From Geothrix sp. SG200 (GTDB taxonomy: Bacteria > Acidobacteriota > Holophagae > Holophagales > Holophagaceae), in assembly GCF_022808935.1 (NCBI RefSeq), contig NZ_JAKZFR010000005.1, forward strand, positions 186,001 through 250,000: a stretch of DNA of 64,000 nucleotides, written 5' to 3'. The position numbers and the translations under genes were made by a program. Positions 7,244 through 15,862 of this stretch are shown piece by piece. The notes beneath the pieces are model-generated. The model saw only the letters and a list, made by a program, of their open reading frames with translations. It was not told the origin of the DNA and searched no databases. Numbering within the stretch: position 1 is the first letter of the stretch; each line of letters opens with the position of its first letter.

Positions 7244-8998
7244 ATGGAACGCTTCGGTGTGGAATGCGAACCCAGCGGCAAGCAGCGCCTGGCCGTGCCT
7301 TTCCGGGGCGTCCGACTCCTGCGCAACCCCATGTACACCAAGGGGACGGCCTTCACCCAGGAAGAGCGGCTGGTCCTGGGCCTGGATGGCCTGCTGCCCC
7401 ACGCGGTGACCAGCATGGAGCAGCAGGCCCGGCGGGTGTACGCCAGCATCCAGCGCAAACAGGACCCGCTGGAGAAGTACATCGGCCTAGCGGCCCTCCA
7501 GGACCGCAATGAGCACCTGTTCTACCGGGTGCTCATCGATCACATCGAGGAGTTCCTCCCGATCGTCTACACCCCCACCGTGGGACGGGCCTGCCAGGAG
7601 TTCAGCCACATCTTCCGCCGGGCCCGCGGCCTGTGGATCACCCCGGAGCACCGGGGCCACATCGCGCGGGTGCTGGAAAACGCCCTCTTCGACGACATCC
7701 GCCTCATCGTGGTGACGGACAACGAGCGCATCCTGGGCCTGGGGGACCAGGGCGCCGGCGGCATGGGCATCCCCATCGGCAAGCTGGCCCTCTACACCGC
7801 CGCCGCGGGCATCCCGCCCTGGCAGACCCTGCCCGTGAGCCTGGACGTGGGCACGGACAACCTGGACCTGCTGGAGGACGAGTTCTACCTCGGCTGGCGC
7901 TCCCGCCGCCTGCGGGGCCCGGAGTACGATGCCCTGGTGGACGAGTTCGTTCAGGCGGTCCGCCGGGTCTTTCCCAAGGCCCTGCTGCAGTGGGAGGACT
8001 TCAAGAAGTTCAACGCCTTCCATCTGCTGGACCGCTACCGGAAGGTGCTCACCAGCTTCAACGACGACATCCAGGGCACAGCGGCGGTGGGCGTCGCGGC
8101 CCTGCTGGCGGGGGCCCGGGCCACGGGCACGCCCCTTCGGCGGCAGCGGATCGTCTTCCTGGGATCGGGCGCGGCGGGCATCGGCATCTCCCGCCTGGTG
8201 CGCTCCACGCTGAGGCGGGAGGGCCTGGAAGGGGAGGATCTCGTCCTGGCCATGGCCAACCTCGACGTGCAGGGGCTCCTGGTGGAGGACGATCCCAGCC
8301 TGGACCCGCTGCAGCGGGACTTCGCCTGGCCGGTGGCCCTGGCCGAGCGCATGGGCCTGGGGCGCGGGCAGAAGCGCGACCTCCTCTCCGTGGTGAAGGC
8401 CTTCAAGCCCACCATGCTCATCGGCACCTCCGGCACTGCCGGGGCCTTCACGGAGGAGGCCATCCGCGCCATGGCGGCCCAGGTGGAGCGGCCCGTGGTG
8501 CTGCCCATGTCCAACCCCACCAGCAAGGCGGAGGCCAAGCCCAGGGATGTCCTCGCCTGGACCGAGGGCCGGGCCCTGGTGGCCACGGGCAGCCCCTTCG
8601 ATCCGGTGGCCTACGAGGGCCGGGAATACCGCATCGGGCAGAGCAACAACGTCTTCATCTTCCCGGGCGTGGGCCTGGGCGTGCTGGTGGCCGAGGCCTG
8701 CGAGGTCACGGACGGGATGTTCGCCGCCGCCGCCCGGCAGCTGGCCGACGAGGTCCGGCCCGAGGACCTGTCTGTGGGGAGCCTCTTCCCCTCCGCCGGG
8801 CGGATCCGCGAGGTCACGGCCCGCGTGGCCGCGGCCGTGGTGCGGGAGGCCCGGGAGATGGGCGTGGCGGCCCGTCCCCTGGCGGATGAGGACATCCCCG
8901 GCGCCGTCGCGGCGGCCATGTGGAACCCCTGCTACCTGCCGGCCGACCCTGCGCCGGAACCTGCCTACGAGCGGCACCAGGAGGCCACCCTGGCCTGA
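7244..8998 (+). CDS. maeA: NAD-type malic enzyme (malate dehydrogenase, oxaloacetate-decarboxylating)
   Basis: 584 residues, close to the 565 of E. coli MaeA/SfcA and larger than the 400-residue bacterial two-domain form. It oxidatively decarboxylates malate to pyruvate. Start is the ATG at 7244 behind a strong cggaggaggt site. Visible signatures: FLPIVYTPTVGRACQ (catalytic Tyr region), VVTDNERILGLGDQGAGGMG (dinucleotide/malate site), LQWEDFKKFNAFHLLDRYR, FNDDIQGTAAVGVAALLAG (malic enzyme metal-binding Asp), IVFLGSGAAGIGI (second Rossmann fold) and QSNNVFIFPGVGLGVL. Cofactor preference (NAD versus NADP) is inferred from the family, not shown. Confidence 0.93.
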   Translation: MERFGVECEPSGKQRLAVPFRGVRLLRNPMYTKGTAFTQEERLVLGLDGLLPHAVTSMEQQARRVYASIQRKQDPLEKYIGLAALQDRNEHLFYRVLIDHIEEFLPIVYTPTVGRACQEFSHIFRRARGLWITPEHRGHIARVLENALFDDIRLIVVTDNERILGLGDQGAGGMGIPIGKLALYTAAAGIPPWQTLPVSLDVGTDNLDLLEDEFYLGWRSRRLRGPEYDALVDEFVQAVRRVFPKALLQWEDFKKFNAFHLLDRYRKVLTSFNDDIQGTAAVGVAALLAGARATGTPLRRQRIVFLGSGAAGIGISRLVRSTLRREGLEGEDLVLAMANLDVQGLLVEDDPSLDPLQRDFAWPVALAERMGLGRGQKRDLLSVVKAFKPTMLIGTSGTAGAFTEEAIRAMAAQVERPVVLPMSNPTSKAEAKPRDVLAWTEGRALVATGSPFDPVAYEGREYRIGQSNNVFIFPGVGLGVLVAEACEVTDGMFAAAARQLADEVRPEDLSVGSLFPSAGRIREVTARVAAAVVREAREMGVAARPLADEDIPGAVAAAMWNPCYLPADPAPEPAYERHQEATLA

Positions 8999-9094
8999 AG
9001 GCAAGCCGATCGGTCCAACCGGACGGTGGCCAAGGCGGGCCATCGGTGGTCCACTGGCCCCTGACCCGGGAGGACGGTTCTGACCAGCGCATCC

Positions 9095-10150
9095 GTGGAA
9101 GCCCGTTCCGCCCCCCCCGCCCGACTGGGCCTGCTGGACCCTCTGCGGGGCCTCCTGGCCCTGTGCGTCGCCGTCTACCACCTGGGCGTGTGGTTCAACA
9201 TCTCGCAGTCGGGCGGCGGCGCGAACATCGCCATGGCGCGCCTGGGGAACTACAGCGTGTCGGCCTTCTTCGTGCTGAGCGGCTTCGTGCTGTTCCGCAC
9301 CACGCCCTGGCGCCGCGTCCGGAAGGAGGGGCCGGGGCGCTTCTACCTCCGGCGCTTCCTGCGGCTGGCGCCGGTCTTCTACCTGGCCTTCGCCCTGAAC
9401 GTGGCCTTCCGCCTGGGCATGGGGCCCGAGGTCTCCGGGCGCTTCCTCCTCGAGAACCTCACGCTGACCTTCGGCGCCATCCACCCCAACCATGCGCTGG
9501 TGACCGGCGGTTGGTACGTGGGGCTGGTGGCGCTGCTCTACTTCGCCTTCCCGGCCCTGGCCTGGCTGCGGGAGAAGGGGGGACTCTGGTTCCTGGCAGT
9601 CCTGGCCCTCGGCCTCTGGGCCTGGAGCCTGCCCTCGACCCTGCACGGCGTGATGGAACAGCCCCAGTGGAACCGCTTCCACACCTACGTGCTGGCCCCG
9701 AACCAGCTCTTCCTCCTGGCCTGGGGCGCCCTGCTGGCGGGGCTCCACGAGACCACGGAGCGGCGGCTGGATCCGCGCTGGGCCCTCCTGCTGGCCATCC
9801 CGCTGGTGTGGATCCTGGTGAAGCCCACGCCCCAGTTCTTCGACCACCTGGTGGCCCTCACGGGCTGGCTCCGCTACCGCTACCTGCTGGTGGTGACGGG
9901 CCTGGTGGCCCTGGCGGCCTTCACCCGGGATGGCGAACCCGGCTGGTTCGGGAACCAGCTCGGGCGCCTGGGCGCCTGGAGCTACGGCCTCTACCTCCTG
10001 CACCCCTTCGCCATGAAGCTGGTGGCGCCGCACCTGGCCGGACGGGCCGGCTTTGGCCTGTCCCTGGGCCTGGCGCTCGTGGCCGCCTGGGCTGTGCATC
10101 GGTGGATCGAAGAGCCGATGGGCAAGCTGGGGCGGGGCGCGAAGGCCTGA
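9095..10150 (+). CDS. acyltransferase family 3 (OafA/YrhL-like) membrane protein
   Basis: 351 residues with about ten hydrophobic spans. The N-terminal RLGLLDPLRGLLALCVAVYH places the conserved R and H of the acyltransferase 3 family in the first helix, followed by AFFVLSGFVLF and FYLRRFLRLAPVFYLAF, both diagnostic. Such proteins transfer acetyl or other acyl groups to sugars of lipopolysaccharide, exopolysaccharide or peptidoglycan at the inner membrane. The start shown is a GTG; an in-frame CTG at 9080 lies 5-8 bases after gggagga and may be the real start. It is about 95 bp after the malic enzyme stop and converges on the regulator gene, whose stop abuts its own. Confidence 0.85.
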   Translation: MEARSAPPARLGLLDPLRGLLALCVAVYHLGVWFNISQSGGGANIAMARLGNYSVSAFFVLSGFVLFRTTPWRRVRKEGPGRFYLRRFLRLAPVFYLAFALNVAFRLGMGPEVSGRFLLENLTLTFGAIHPNHALVTGGWYVGLVALLYFAFPALAWLREKGGLWFLAVLALGLWAWSLPSTLHGVMEQPQWNRFHTYVLAPNQLFLLAWGALLAGLHETTERRLDPRWALLLAIPLVWILVKPTPQFFDHLVALTGWLRYRYLLVVTGLVALAAFTRDGEPGWFGNQLGRLGAWSYGLYLLHPFAMKLVAPHLAGRAGFGLSLGLALVAAWAVHRWIEEPMGKLGRGAKA

Positions 10151-11593
10151 TCAGTTCCCGCCGATCCGCGCGTAGAAGCTGGTGCGGCGCAGGTTCTCCT
10201 CCACCTTGAAGGCCTGCTGCAGGGGCGGGAAGGCGCGCTGCTCGCAGTCGGTGCGCTCGCAGAGGCGGCAGGTGACGCCGATGGGCACCGGGGGCTGGTC
10301 CAGGCGCAGGCCGTCGGCGTAGATCAGCTCCTTGGCGTGGCCCATCTCGCAGCCCAGGCCCAGGGCCTGCATGGCGTGCTGGCCCCGGTAGCCGCCGGTG
10401 TCCTTCTGGATGGTGCGGGCGATGCAGAAGTACTTGCGGCCATCCGGCATCTCGCTGAGCTGGGTGCGGATGAGGCCCGGGGTGAGGAAGGCGGCGTGGG
10501 CATTCCAGCGGGGGCAGGCGCCGGAGAACCGCGCGAAGCGGATGCCCGAGGCCGAGAAGCTCTTGGAGATGTTCCCGGCGATGTCGATGCGCAGGAAGTG
10601 GAAGGGCACGCCTTCGGCGCCGGGCCGACGCAGCGTCGTGAGGCGGTGGCAGACCTGCTCGAAGCTGGCCTGGAAGCGCCGGGCGAGGATGTCGATGTCG
10701 TACCGCTCGGCCTTGGCCGCCCGCAGGAACCGCTCATAAGGCATGAGCACGGCCCCGGCGAAGTAGTTGGCCAGGGCCACCCGGGCCAGGGCCCTGGAGG
10801 CGTTCGTGCGCAGCAGGGGATGGTCCGCCAGGCGGTCCAGCAGGTCGCCATGGTCCAGCAGGGCCAGCTGGTGGGCGAGCTGGAAGGTGCGGCTCCGCTG
10901 GGGCAGCAGTTCCGAGAGGCTGAGGATGCGGCGCTCGGGGTCGAAGCGGCGCAGCAGGCCCGGTCCCTCGGACACACGGTGGATGCGGATCTGGACGTTC
11001 CGGGCCTCGAAGGCCGCCGCCAGGGCGGGGTAGGGCTGGTCCGCGTCCAGGCCGGCGCTGGCACAGAGCTCCTCCGCCGCCGACTCCAGCTCGGGAAAGT
11101 GGTTCATGGCCTGCTGGAGGAAGTCGCCCACCTCCTCGGAGGGCAGGCGCGTGGCCTCGGGGTCGAAGCCCTGGCCGTCGCTGAGCTTGTCCGCCAGCGT
11201 GTCCAGGCTGTCCTGGCTGTGCTGGTAGGCCCGGTACAGCTCGAAGACCCCCCGGGCCAGGGTGGGGCTGTTCTGCACCAGCTCCCGCACGTCCTGGGCC
11301 TGGAGCCCCAGCGATTCGAACAGGGGATCGCCGAAAGCCTCCATGAGGTCGTCCGACAGGCGCTGGTCCTCGTCCGGCGCCAGGGCGCGGAGGTCCAGAT
11401 GGAACTGTTGGGCCAGCCGGATGAGCAGGGGAGCCGTGAGGGGCCGCTTGTTGCCCTCGATGAGGTTCAGGTAGCTCGGGCTGATCCCCAGGGCCTCGGC
11501 GAGCTGGACCTGGCTCAGGCCCTCCTGGCGGCGGAGGAGACGGATCTTGGCGCCGAGGCGCGCGGCGGGCTTGGTGGGGGCGGCGGAGGGCAT
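10151..11593 (-). CDS. ScfR/RamB-family transcriptional regulator (short-chain fatty acyl/acetate control)
   Basis: 480 residues in the family order: N-terminal XRE helix-turn-helix at about residues 13-67 (SQVQLAEALGISPSYLNLIE GNKRP), a central IrrE/ImmA-like zincin-derived domain without a clear HExxH, and a C-terminal domain of the ScfR type (HFLRIDIAGNISKSFSASGI, GGYRGQHAMQALGLGCEMG, and the CRLCERTDCEQRAFPP cysteine cluster). RamB of Corynebacterium and related ScfR proteins regulate acetate and glyoxylate-shunt genes. Here the gene is divergent from isocitrate lyase with a 153 bp shared interval, so control of aceA is a strong inference. The stop abuts the converging acyltransferase gene. 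Confidence 0.88.
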   Translation of the reverse strand: MPSAAPTKPAARLGAKIRLLRRQEGLSQVQLAEALGISPSYLNLIEGNKRPLTAPLLIRLAQQFHLDLRALAPDEDQRLSDDLMEAFGDPLFESLGLQAQDVRELVQNSPTLARGVFELYRAYQHSQDSLDTLADKLSDGQGFDPEATRLPSEEVGDFLQQAMNHFPELESAAEELCASAGLDADQPYPALAAAFEARNVQIRIHRVSEGPGLLRRFDPERRILSLSELLPQRSRTFQLAHQLALLDHGDLLDRLADHPLLRTNASRALARVALANYFAGAVLMPYERFLRAAKAERYDIDILARRFQASFEQVCHRLTTLRRPGAEGVPFHFLRIDIAGNISKSFSASGIRFARFSGACPRWNAHAAFLTPGLIRTQLSEMPDGRKYFCIARTIQKDTGGYRGQHAMQALGLGCEMGHAKELIYADGLRLDQPPVPIGVTCRLCERTDCEQRAFPPLQQAFKVEENLRRTSFYARIGGN

Positions 11594-11746
11594 GGGGACC
11601 TCATTTACATCAATTTACAAAATCAATGGAAAGAATTGACTGAAATTTTCAGTTCAACCCCTGTCAAATCAGCCGTTGGTTGACTCACGAAAGAATAGGT
11701 CAATCTTTGACACTACGCCACCCCCAACTCCCATCCGAGGTGCCCC
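11594..11746. promoter_or_regulatory. divergent promoter region between the ScfR/RamB-type regulator and aceA, with palindromic candidate operator
   Basis: An AT-rich interval between GC-rich genes. It holds a perfect 15-base palindrome ACTGAAATTTTCAGT at 11639-11653 (7-1-7). Upstream, ATTTACA occurs twice within 11 bases in tcatttacatcaatttacaa, and TTGAC occurs three times between 11636 and 11710. Regulators of the RamB type bind AT-rich partly palindromic sites in the glyoxylate-shunt promoters of actinobacteria, so the palindrome is the best operator candidate. The exact -35 and -10 elements cannot be fixed by eye. Confidence 0.55.
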
Positions 11747-13021
11747 ATGACCCCCAAGTTCCCCATCCCCCCCATCGAGGACGACCTCCAGGCCCATCGT
11801 TGGGAAGGCATCACCCGGCCCTACAGCGCCGAGACGGTGAAGAAGCTCCGCGGCAGCCTCCGCATCGAGCACACCCTGGCCAAGCTCGGGGCCCGCAAGC
11901 TCTGGAAGCTGCTCCAGAACGAGGAGCCCACCCGGGCCCTGGGCGCCCTCAGCGGCGGCCAGGCGGTCCAGATGGCCAAGGCCGGCCTCAAGGCCATCTA
12001 CTGCTCCGGCTGGCAGGTGGCGGCAGACGCCAACCTCTCGGGCCAGACCTACCCGGACCAGAGCCTCTACCCCGCCAACTCGGTGCCTGCCCTGGTGAAG
12101 CGCCTCAATGGGGCCCTCCAGCGGGCCGACCAGGTCGAGCATGGCGAGGGCGGCGTGAGCCGCGACTGGTTCCTGCCCATCGTGGCGGACGCCGAGGCCG
12201 GCTTCGGCGGCCCCCTCAACGCCTACGAGCTGATGAAGGGCATGATCGAGGCCGGCGCCTCCGGCGTCCACTTCGAGGACCAGCTCTCCAGCGAGAAGAA
12301 GTGCGGCCACCTCGGCGGCAAGGTGCTCATCCCCACGGGCCACTTCATCCGCACCCTGGTGGCGGCCCGCCTGGCGGCGGACGTCATGGACGTGCCCACC
12401 CTCATCATCGCCCGCACGGACGCGGACTCGGCCCGCCTCATCACCTCCGACATCGACGAACGCGACCGGCCCTTCCTCACGGGGGAGCGCACGCCTGAGG
12501 GCTTCCACCGCATCACCGGCGGCGTCCAGATGGCCATCGCCCGCGCCAAGGCCTACGCCCCCTACGCGGATCTCATCTGGTGCGAGACCTCCACGCCGGA
12601 CCTCAAGGAGGCCCGTGAATTCGCCGAGGGCGTCCACGCCGCGTTCCCCGGCAAGCTGCTGGCCTACAATTGCTCACCCTCCTTCAACTGGAAGAAGAAG
12701 CTCTCGGACGAGGAGATCGCCACCTTCCAGCGCGAGTTGAACGCCATGGGCTACAAGTTCCAGTTCATCACCCTGGCGGGCTTCCACAGCCTCAACCACG
12801 GGATGTTCGAGCTGGCCAGCGCCTACCGCACCGAGCACATGACCGCCTACGCGCGGCTGCAGGAGGCCGAGTTCGCCGCCGAGGATCGCGGCTACACGGC
12901 CACCAAGCACCAGCGCGAGGTGGGCACCGGCTACTTCGACGAGGTGGCCCAGGCCGTGAGCGGCGGCCTGGCCTCCACCCTGGCCCTGGTGGGTTCAACC
13001 GAGGCCCAGCAGTTCCACTAG
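11747..13021 (+). CDS. aceA: isocitrate lyase
   Basis: 424 residues, matching the short bacterial form. It splits isocitrate to glyoxylate and succinate, the entry step of the glyoxylate shunt for growth on acetate or fatty acids. Conserved segments: [71 protein letters not shown] (the catalytic KKCGHxGGK with the active-site cysteine), [10 protein letters not shown] and YNCSPSFNW. Start ATG at 11747 has the sequence atccgaggtgcccc before it. It is divergent from a ScfR/RamB-family regulator and ends in a strong terminator. Malate synthase is not in this window; malic enzyme lies 2.7 kb upstream. Confidence 0.97.
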   Translation: MTPKFPIPPIEDDLQAHRWEGITRPYSAETVKKLRGSLRIEHTLAKLGARKLWKLLQNEEPTRALGALSGGQAVQMAKAGLKAIYCSGWQVAADANLSGQTYPDQSLYPANSVPALVKRLNGALQRADQVEHGEGGVSRDWFLPIVADAEAGFGGPLNAYELMKGMIEAGASGVHFEDQLSSEKKCGHLGGKVLIPTGHFIRTLVAARLAADVMDVPTLIIARTDADSARLITSDIDERDRPFLTGERTPEGFHRITGGVQMAIARAKAYAPYADLIWCETSTPDLKEAREFAEGVHAAFPGKLLAYNCSPSFNWKKKLSDEEIATFQRELNAMGYKFQFITLAGFHSLNHGMFELASAYRTEHMTAYARLQEAEFAAEDRGYTATKHQREVGTGYFDEVAQAVSGGLASTLALVGSTEAQQFH

Positions 13022-13038
13022 GCCCCGGTCGGATCTGG

Positions 13039-13074
13039 AGCGGACGCCCTACTTCGGGGCGTCCGCTTTCTTTT
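13039..13074 (+). terminator. rho-independent terminator of aceA
   Basis: AGCGGACGCCC at 13039-13049 and GGGCGTCCGCT at 13057-13067 form an 11-base perfect stem with a 7-base loop, followed by ttctttt. It begins 18 bases after the aceA stop and overlaps the last codons of the converging hydrolase gene, whose stop is at 13049-13051. Confidence 0.88.
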
Positions 13075-13939
13075 CCTCGGCGGTCGGGCCGCCGGTCATG
13101 CCCTCGGGCGAGGCGGGAACGGCGGCCTCGGCCCGGGCCGGGGCGGAGACGGCCGCGTATCTCTTCCCCGTGTGGTGGTAGGTGAGGTATTCGCCGAAGT
13201 AGACAGCCATGAGGTCCGAGCAGTCCTTGAAGTAGGCGAACCCGTGGTCCTTGCCCTCCTTCAGGTCCACGGCCACGCCGGGCAGATCCTTCACGACCTG
13301 GGCATTCTCGGCGGCGTCCTTGTCCTCCATGGACGCCAGCACCAGGATGGAGGGCCGGCTGCGGAGCACGGCGCCCTTCAGGCGGTCCCGGGCGCTGTCC
13401 CCGAAGGCGGCGGTGCCGGCCGGGCTGAGGCTGAGGACGGCCAGGGGCTTCACTTCCGGGGCGGCCAGGAGCACCGCGAAGGCGCCCACGCTGGAGCCGG
13501 CCAGGCCGATGCGGCGGCCATCCACGCCCGGCTGCTTGCGGAGCCAGACGGCGGCCTGGGCCAGGTCGGCGGGGATCTTGTCAAAGCCCACGGCCTTGGC
13601 CGAGGCCGTGAAGTCGGGGCTGACCCGGGTCTCGGTCCCGTCCTTCATGGCGCTCTCGCCGTGGCCGCGGAGGTCCAGGGCCAGCACGCCGATGCCCCGC
13701 GCCAGGAGCTTTTCGGTGAGGGGCGCCCAGCCCGCCCGGTCCGAGTGGAACTGGTGGGCGAGGATCACCACGGGGACCTTGGCCTTGGGCTTGGCGTCCG
13801 GCAGGGTCAGCGTGCCCTTGAGGGCGAAGCCGTCCGAGCTGGTGAGGGCCATCTCCGTGGAGGCGGCGGCCAACGGGGAAGCCAGCGGTGCGGCCAGGAT
13901 CAGGGCCGCGAGAGGAGCCAGCAGGCGGGGTGTGCGCAT
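13049..13939 (-). CDS. secreted alpha/beta hydrolase (dienelactone hydrolase-like)
   Basis: 296 residues from the ATG at 13939, chosen because it begins a clean signal peptide (MRTPRLLAPLAALILAAPLA, cleavage near LAAAS) and follows gaggtcccc; an ORF extension of 8 codons upstream is rejected. The alpha/beta-hydrolase fold is clear: VVILAHQFHSDRAGW (oxyanion region), GIGVLALDLRGHGES, the nucleophile elbow GLAGSSVGAF, and a late KDHGFAYF holding the likely catalytic histidine. The C-terminus is a low-complexity Ala/Pro/Glu/Lys tail. The substrate is unknown; an exported esterase is the most that can be said. Confidence 0.82.
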   Translation of the reverse strand: MRTPRLLAPLAALILAAPLASPLAAASTEMALTSSDGFALKGTLTLPDAKPKAKVPVVILAHQFHSDRAGWAPLTEKLLARGIGVLALDLRGHGESAMKDGTETRVSPDFTASAKAVGFDKIPADLAQAAVWLRKQPGVDGRRIGLAGSSVGAFAVLLAAPEVKPLAVLSLSPAGTAAFGDSARDRLKGAVLRSRPSILVLASMEDKDAAENAQVVKDLPGVAVDLKEGKDHGFAYFKDCSDLMAVYFGEYLTYHHTGKRYAAVSAPARAEAAVPASPEGMTGGPTAEEKKADAPK

Positions 13940-14028
13940 GGGGACCTCGTGAAAGTGCCCCACTCTAGCACGCCAAGTTCCTGGGTCTCTGAGGTATAAA
14001 AGAAAGCTTCCGCTCTTTCGAGGTGCCC

Positions 14029-14601
14029 ATGTCCCAGACCCCCGATGCGATCCTGCAGGAAACCAAGCGCCGCATGCATGCGTCCGTGGAGGCCCTGAAG
14101 AAGGAGATGGCCACCATCCGCACCGGCCGGGCCAACGCCAGCCTGCTGGACAACGTGCATGTGGATTACTACGGCTCCATGGTGCCCTTGAACCAGATGG
14201 GATCCATCACGGTGCCGGAGTCCGGCATGCTGGTGGTGACCCCCTTCGACAAGAGCGCCATCAAGGCCGTGGAGACGGCCATCCTCAAGTCCGACCTGGG
14301 CATCAACCCCTCCAACGATGGCCAGGTGATCCGCCTCCCCATCCCCATGCTCACGGAAGAGCGGCGCAAGGAGCTGGTGAAGGTCCTCCACCGCCTGGGC
14401 GAGGAGATCAAGACCGGCGTGCGCAACATCCGCCGCGATGCCAACGAGGACGTGAAGAAGCTGGAGAAGGCCAAGGAGGGCCACATCTCCGAGGACGCCG
14501 CCAAGAAGGCCCTGGACGACATCCAGAAGCTCACCGACCTCCACACCAAGGAGATCGAGGAAGCCCTGAAGCACAAGGAAGCCGAGATTCTCAAGGTTTG
14601 A
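14029..14601 (+). CDS. frr: ribosome recycling factor
   Basis: 190 residues; RRF dismantles the post-termination ribosome with EF-G. Start is the ATG at 14029, six bases after cgaggtgc; an in-frame GTG two codons earlier is less likely. Hallmarks: MHASVEALKKEMATIRTGRA at the N-terminus, LNQMGSITVPESGMLVVTPFD in domain II, and the C-terminal RKELVKVLHRLGEEIKTGVR with NIRRDANEDVKKLEK. In many genomes frr follows pyrH and tsf; here it stands alone between the hydrolase (divergent) and a permease. A TATAAA-like box sits about 30 bases upstream. Confidence 0.97.
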   Translation: MSQTPDAILQETKRRMHASVEALKKEMATIRTGRANASLLDNVHVDYYGSMVPLNQMGSITVPESGMLVVTPFDKSAIKAVETAILKSDLGINPSNDGQVIRLPIPMLTEERRKELVKVLHRLGEEIKTGVRNIRRDANEDVKKLEKAKEGHISEDAAKKALDDIQKLTDLHTKEIEEALKHKEAEILKV

Positions 14602-14622
14602 GGCGATAGGCTGTCAGCAGGC

Positions 14623-14651
14623 GCCGCGGCCCTTCGGGGCCGCGGCCTTTT
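14623..14651 (+). terminator. rho-independent terminator of frr
   Basis: GCCGCGGCCC (14623-14632), loop ttcg, GGGCCGCGGC (14637-14646), then ctttt. Perfect 10-base stem with a UUCG-type tetraloop, 21 bases after the frr stop. Confidence 0.9.
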
Positions 14652-14666
14652 GTGGATTCGTCGACG

Positions 14667-15440
14667 ATGCCGAACCTCCCCACCTTAGCCCTCCTCATGC
14701 TCGCCGCCCTGCTGGCGGGCTTCATCGACGCGGTGGTGGGCGGGGGCGGGCTCATCACCGTGCCGGCCCTCATGCTCGGCCTGCCCGCGGGCACGCCGCT
14801 GCCCACGCTGCTTGGAACCAACAAGGTGGTGGCGGTGACGGGCACGACCATGGCGGCGGGCAAGTTCCTGCGCTCCGGGGCCCTGGCCGGGCGGGAGATG
14901 GTGGTGCCGGTGCTGGCCTCGGCGCTGGGCGCCTCCGGGGGCGTGTGGCTCACCTACCGGGTGCATGCGGACTTCCTGAAGCCCGTGATGCTGGGCCTGC
15001 TGGTGGCCATGCTGGCCTTCACCCTGCTGAAGCCGGACCTGGGCCACCTGCACGCGCCCCGGTACGGCCTACGCCACCAGCGAGGCCTGGCGGCCCTCAT
15101 CGCCCTGGGGCTGGGCTTCTACGACGGATTCTTCGGGCCGGGCACGGGTTCGGTGCTGATCTTCCTCTTCGTGGCGGTCCTGGGGTTCGACTTCCTGCGG
15201 TCCTCGGCCCTGGCCAAGGCCGTGAACTGGGCCTCGAACATCACCTCCATGGGCCTCTTCGTCTGGCAGGGGAGCTGGATCCCCTCGGTGGCCCTGGGCA
15301 TGGCGGCGGCGAACGGCGTGGGCGGCTACCTGGGCGCCCACGTGGCCCTCAACAAGGGCAGCGGCTGGGTGCGGGGCGTCTTCATCGGCGTGGTGGGCGC
15401 CCTCATTCTGCGCTTGGGTTGGCAGGTGTTCCGCGGGTAG
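14667..15440 (+). CDS. TauE/SafE-family permease (anion/sulfite exporter family)
   Basis: 257 residues with about eight hydrophobic spans. The family duplication is visible: the first half has GFIDAVVGGGGLITVPALML and LLGTNKVVAVTGTTMAAGKF, and the second half has GFYDGFFGPGTGSVLIFLFV and AKAVNWASNITSMGLFVW, the paired Gly-rich motifs of TauE/SafE. Members export sulfoacetate, sulfite or other organic anions across the inner membrane; the substrate here is unknown. Start is the ATG at 14667; an in-frame GTG five codons earlier has no better ribosome site. A small membrane protein gene follows 9 bp later and is probably co-transcribed. Confidence 0.85.
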   Translation: MPNLPTLALLMLAALLAGFIDAVVGGGGLITVPALMLGLPAGTPLPTLLGTNKVVAVTGTTMAAGKFLRSGALAGREMVVPVLASALGASGGVWLTYRVHADFLKPVMLGLLVAMLAFTLLKPDLGHLHAPRYGLRHQRGLAALIALGLGFYDGFFGPGTGSVLIFLFVAVLGFDFLRSSALAKAVNWASNITSMGLFVWQGSWIPSVALGMAAANGVGGYLGAHVALNKGSGWVRGVFIGVVGALILRLGWQVFRG

Positions 15441-15449
15441 ATTAGGCCG

Positions 15450-15737
15450 ATGCCCTCCCGTTCCCGTCCCTTCCCCTGGGACGTCCTCATCCGAACCTTG
15501 AGATTCTTCTACCTGCTGTGGGGCGGGATGCTGCTTTCCTCGCTGGCCTTCTACGGGCGCCTGAAGGTGCCTCCGTTCCTTTGGCACTGGCCGGACCTCT
15601 GCCGGGCCCTCGTGGGACCCTGGGGACGGGCCGTGGCCCTGGGCCTCGGCCTGGTGATGTGTCTCGCGGCCCTCCTGGAAGTCTGGGAGCTGGTGGACCG
15701 GCTCCTGGTGCGCTTCATGGGCGAGTCCGAGCACTGA
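15450..15737 (+). CDS. small two-span membrane protein
   Basis: 95 residues, unrecognised. Two hydrophobic segments are clear: about residues 13-34 (LIRTLRFFYLLWGGMLLSSL) and 59-77 (AVALGLGLVMCLAALLEV). It starts with an ATG 9 bp after the permease stop, so it likely shares its transcript. The C-terminus is short and acidic (GESEH). Confidence 0.55.
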   Translation: MPSRSRPFPWDVLIRTLRFFYLLWGGMLLSSLAFYGRLKVPPFLWHWPDLCRALVGPWGRAVALGLGLVMCLAALLEVWELVDRLLVRFMGESEH

Positions 15738-15862
15738 GCCCCCAAGCGTGTGCTCGGGAATGCGCTTGGTGAATCGGGCCCTTTTGGCGATCCTGGAGCC
15801 TTGGGCTTGAACCCTTTCCGGGTTCGGGCCATTCAAGAAGCGTGTCCCGGAGGCAGGTCGAT

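Noticed and set aside
13900-14574. Minus-strand ORF of 224 codons opposite frr
   Set aside because: It runs antisense to a certain frr gene, has no ribosome site and is leucine/glycine-rich like other shadow frames.
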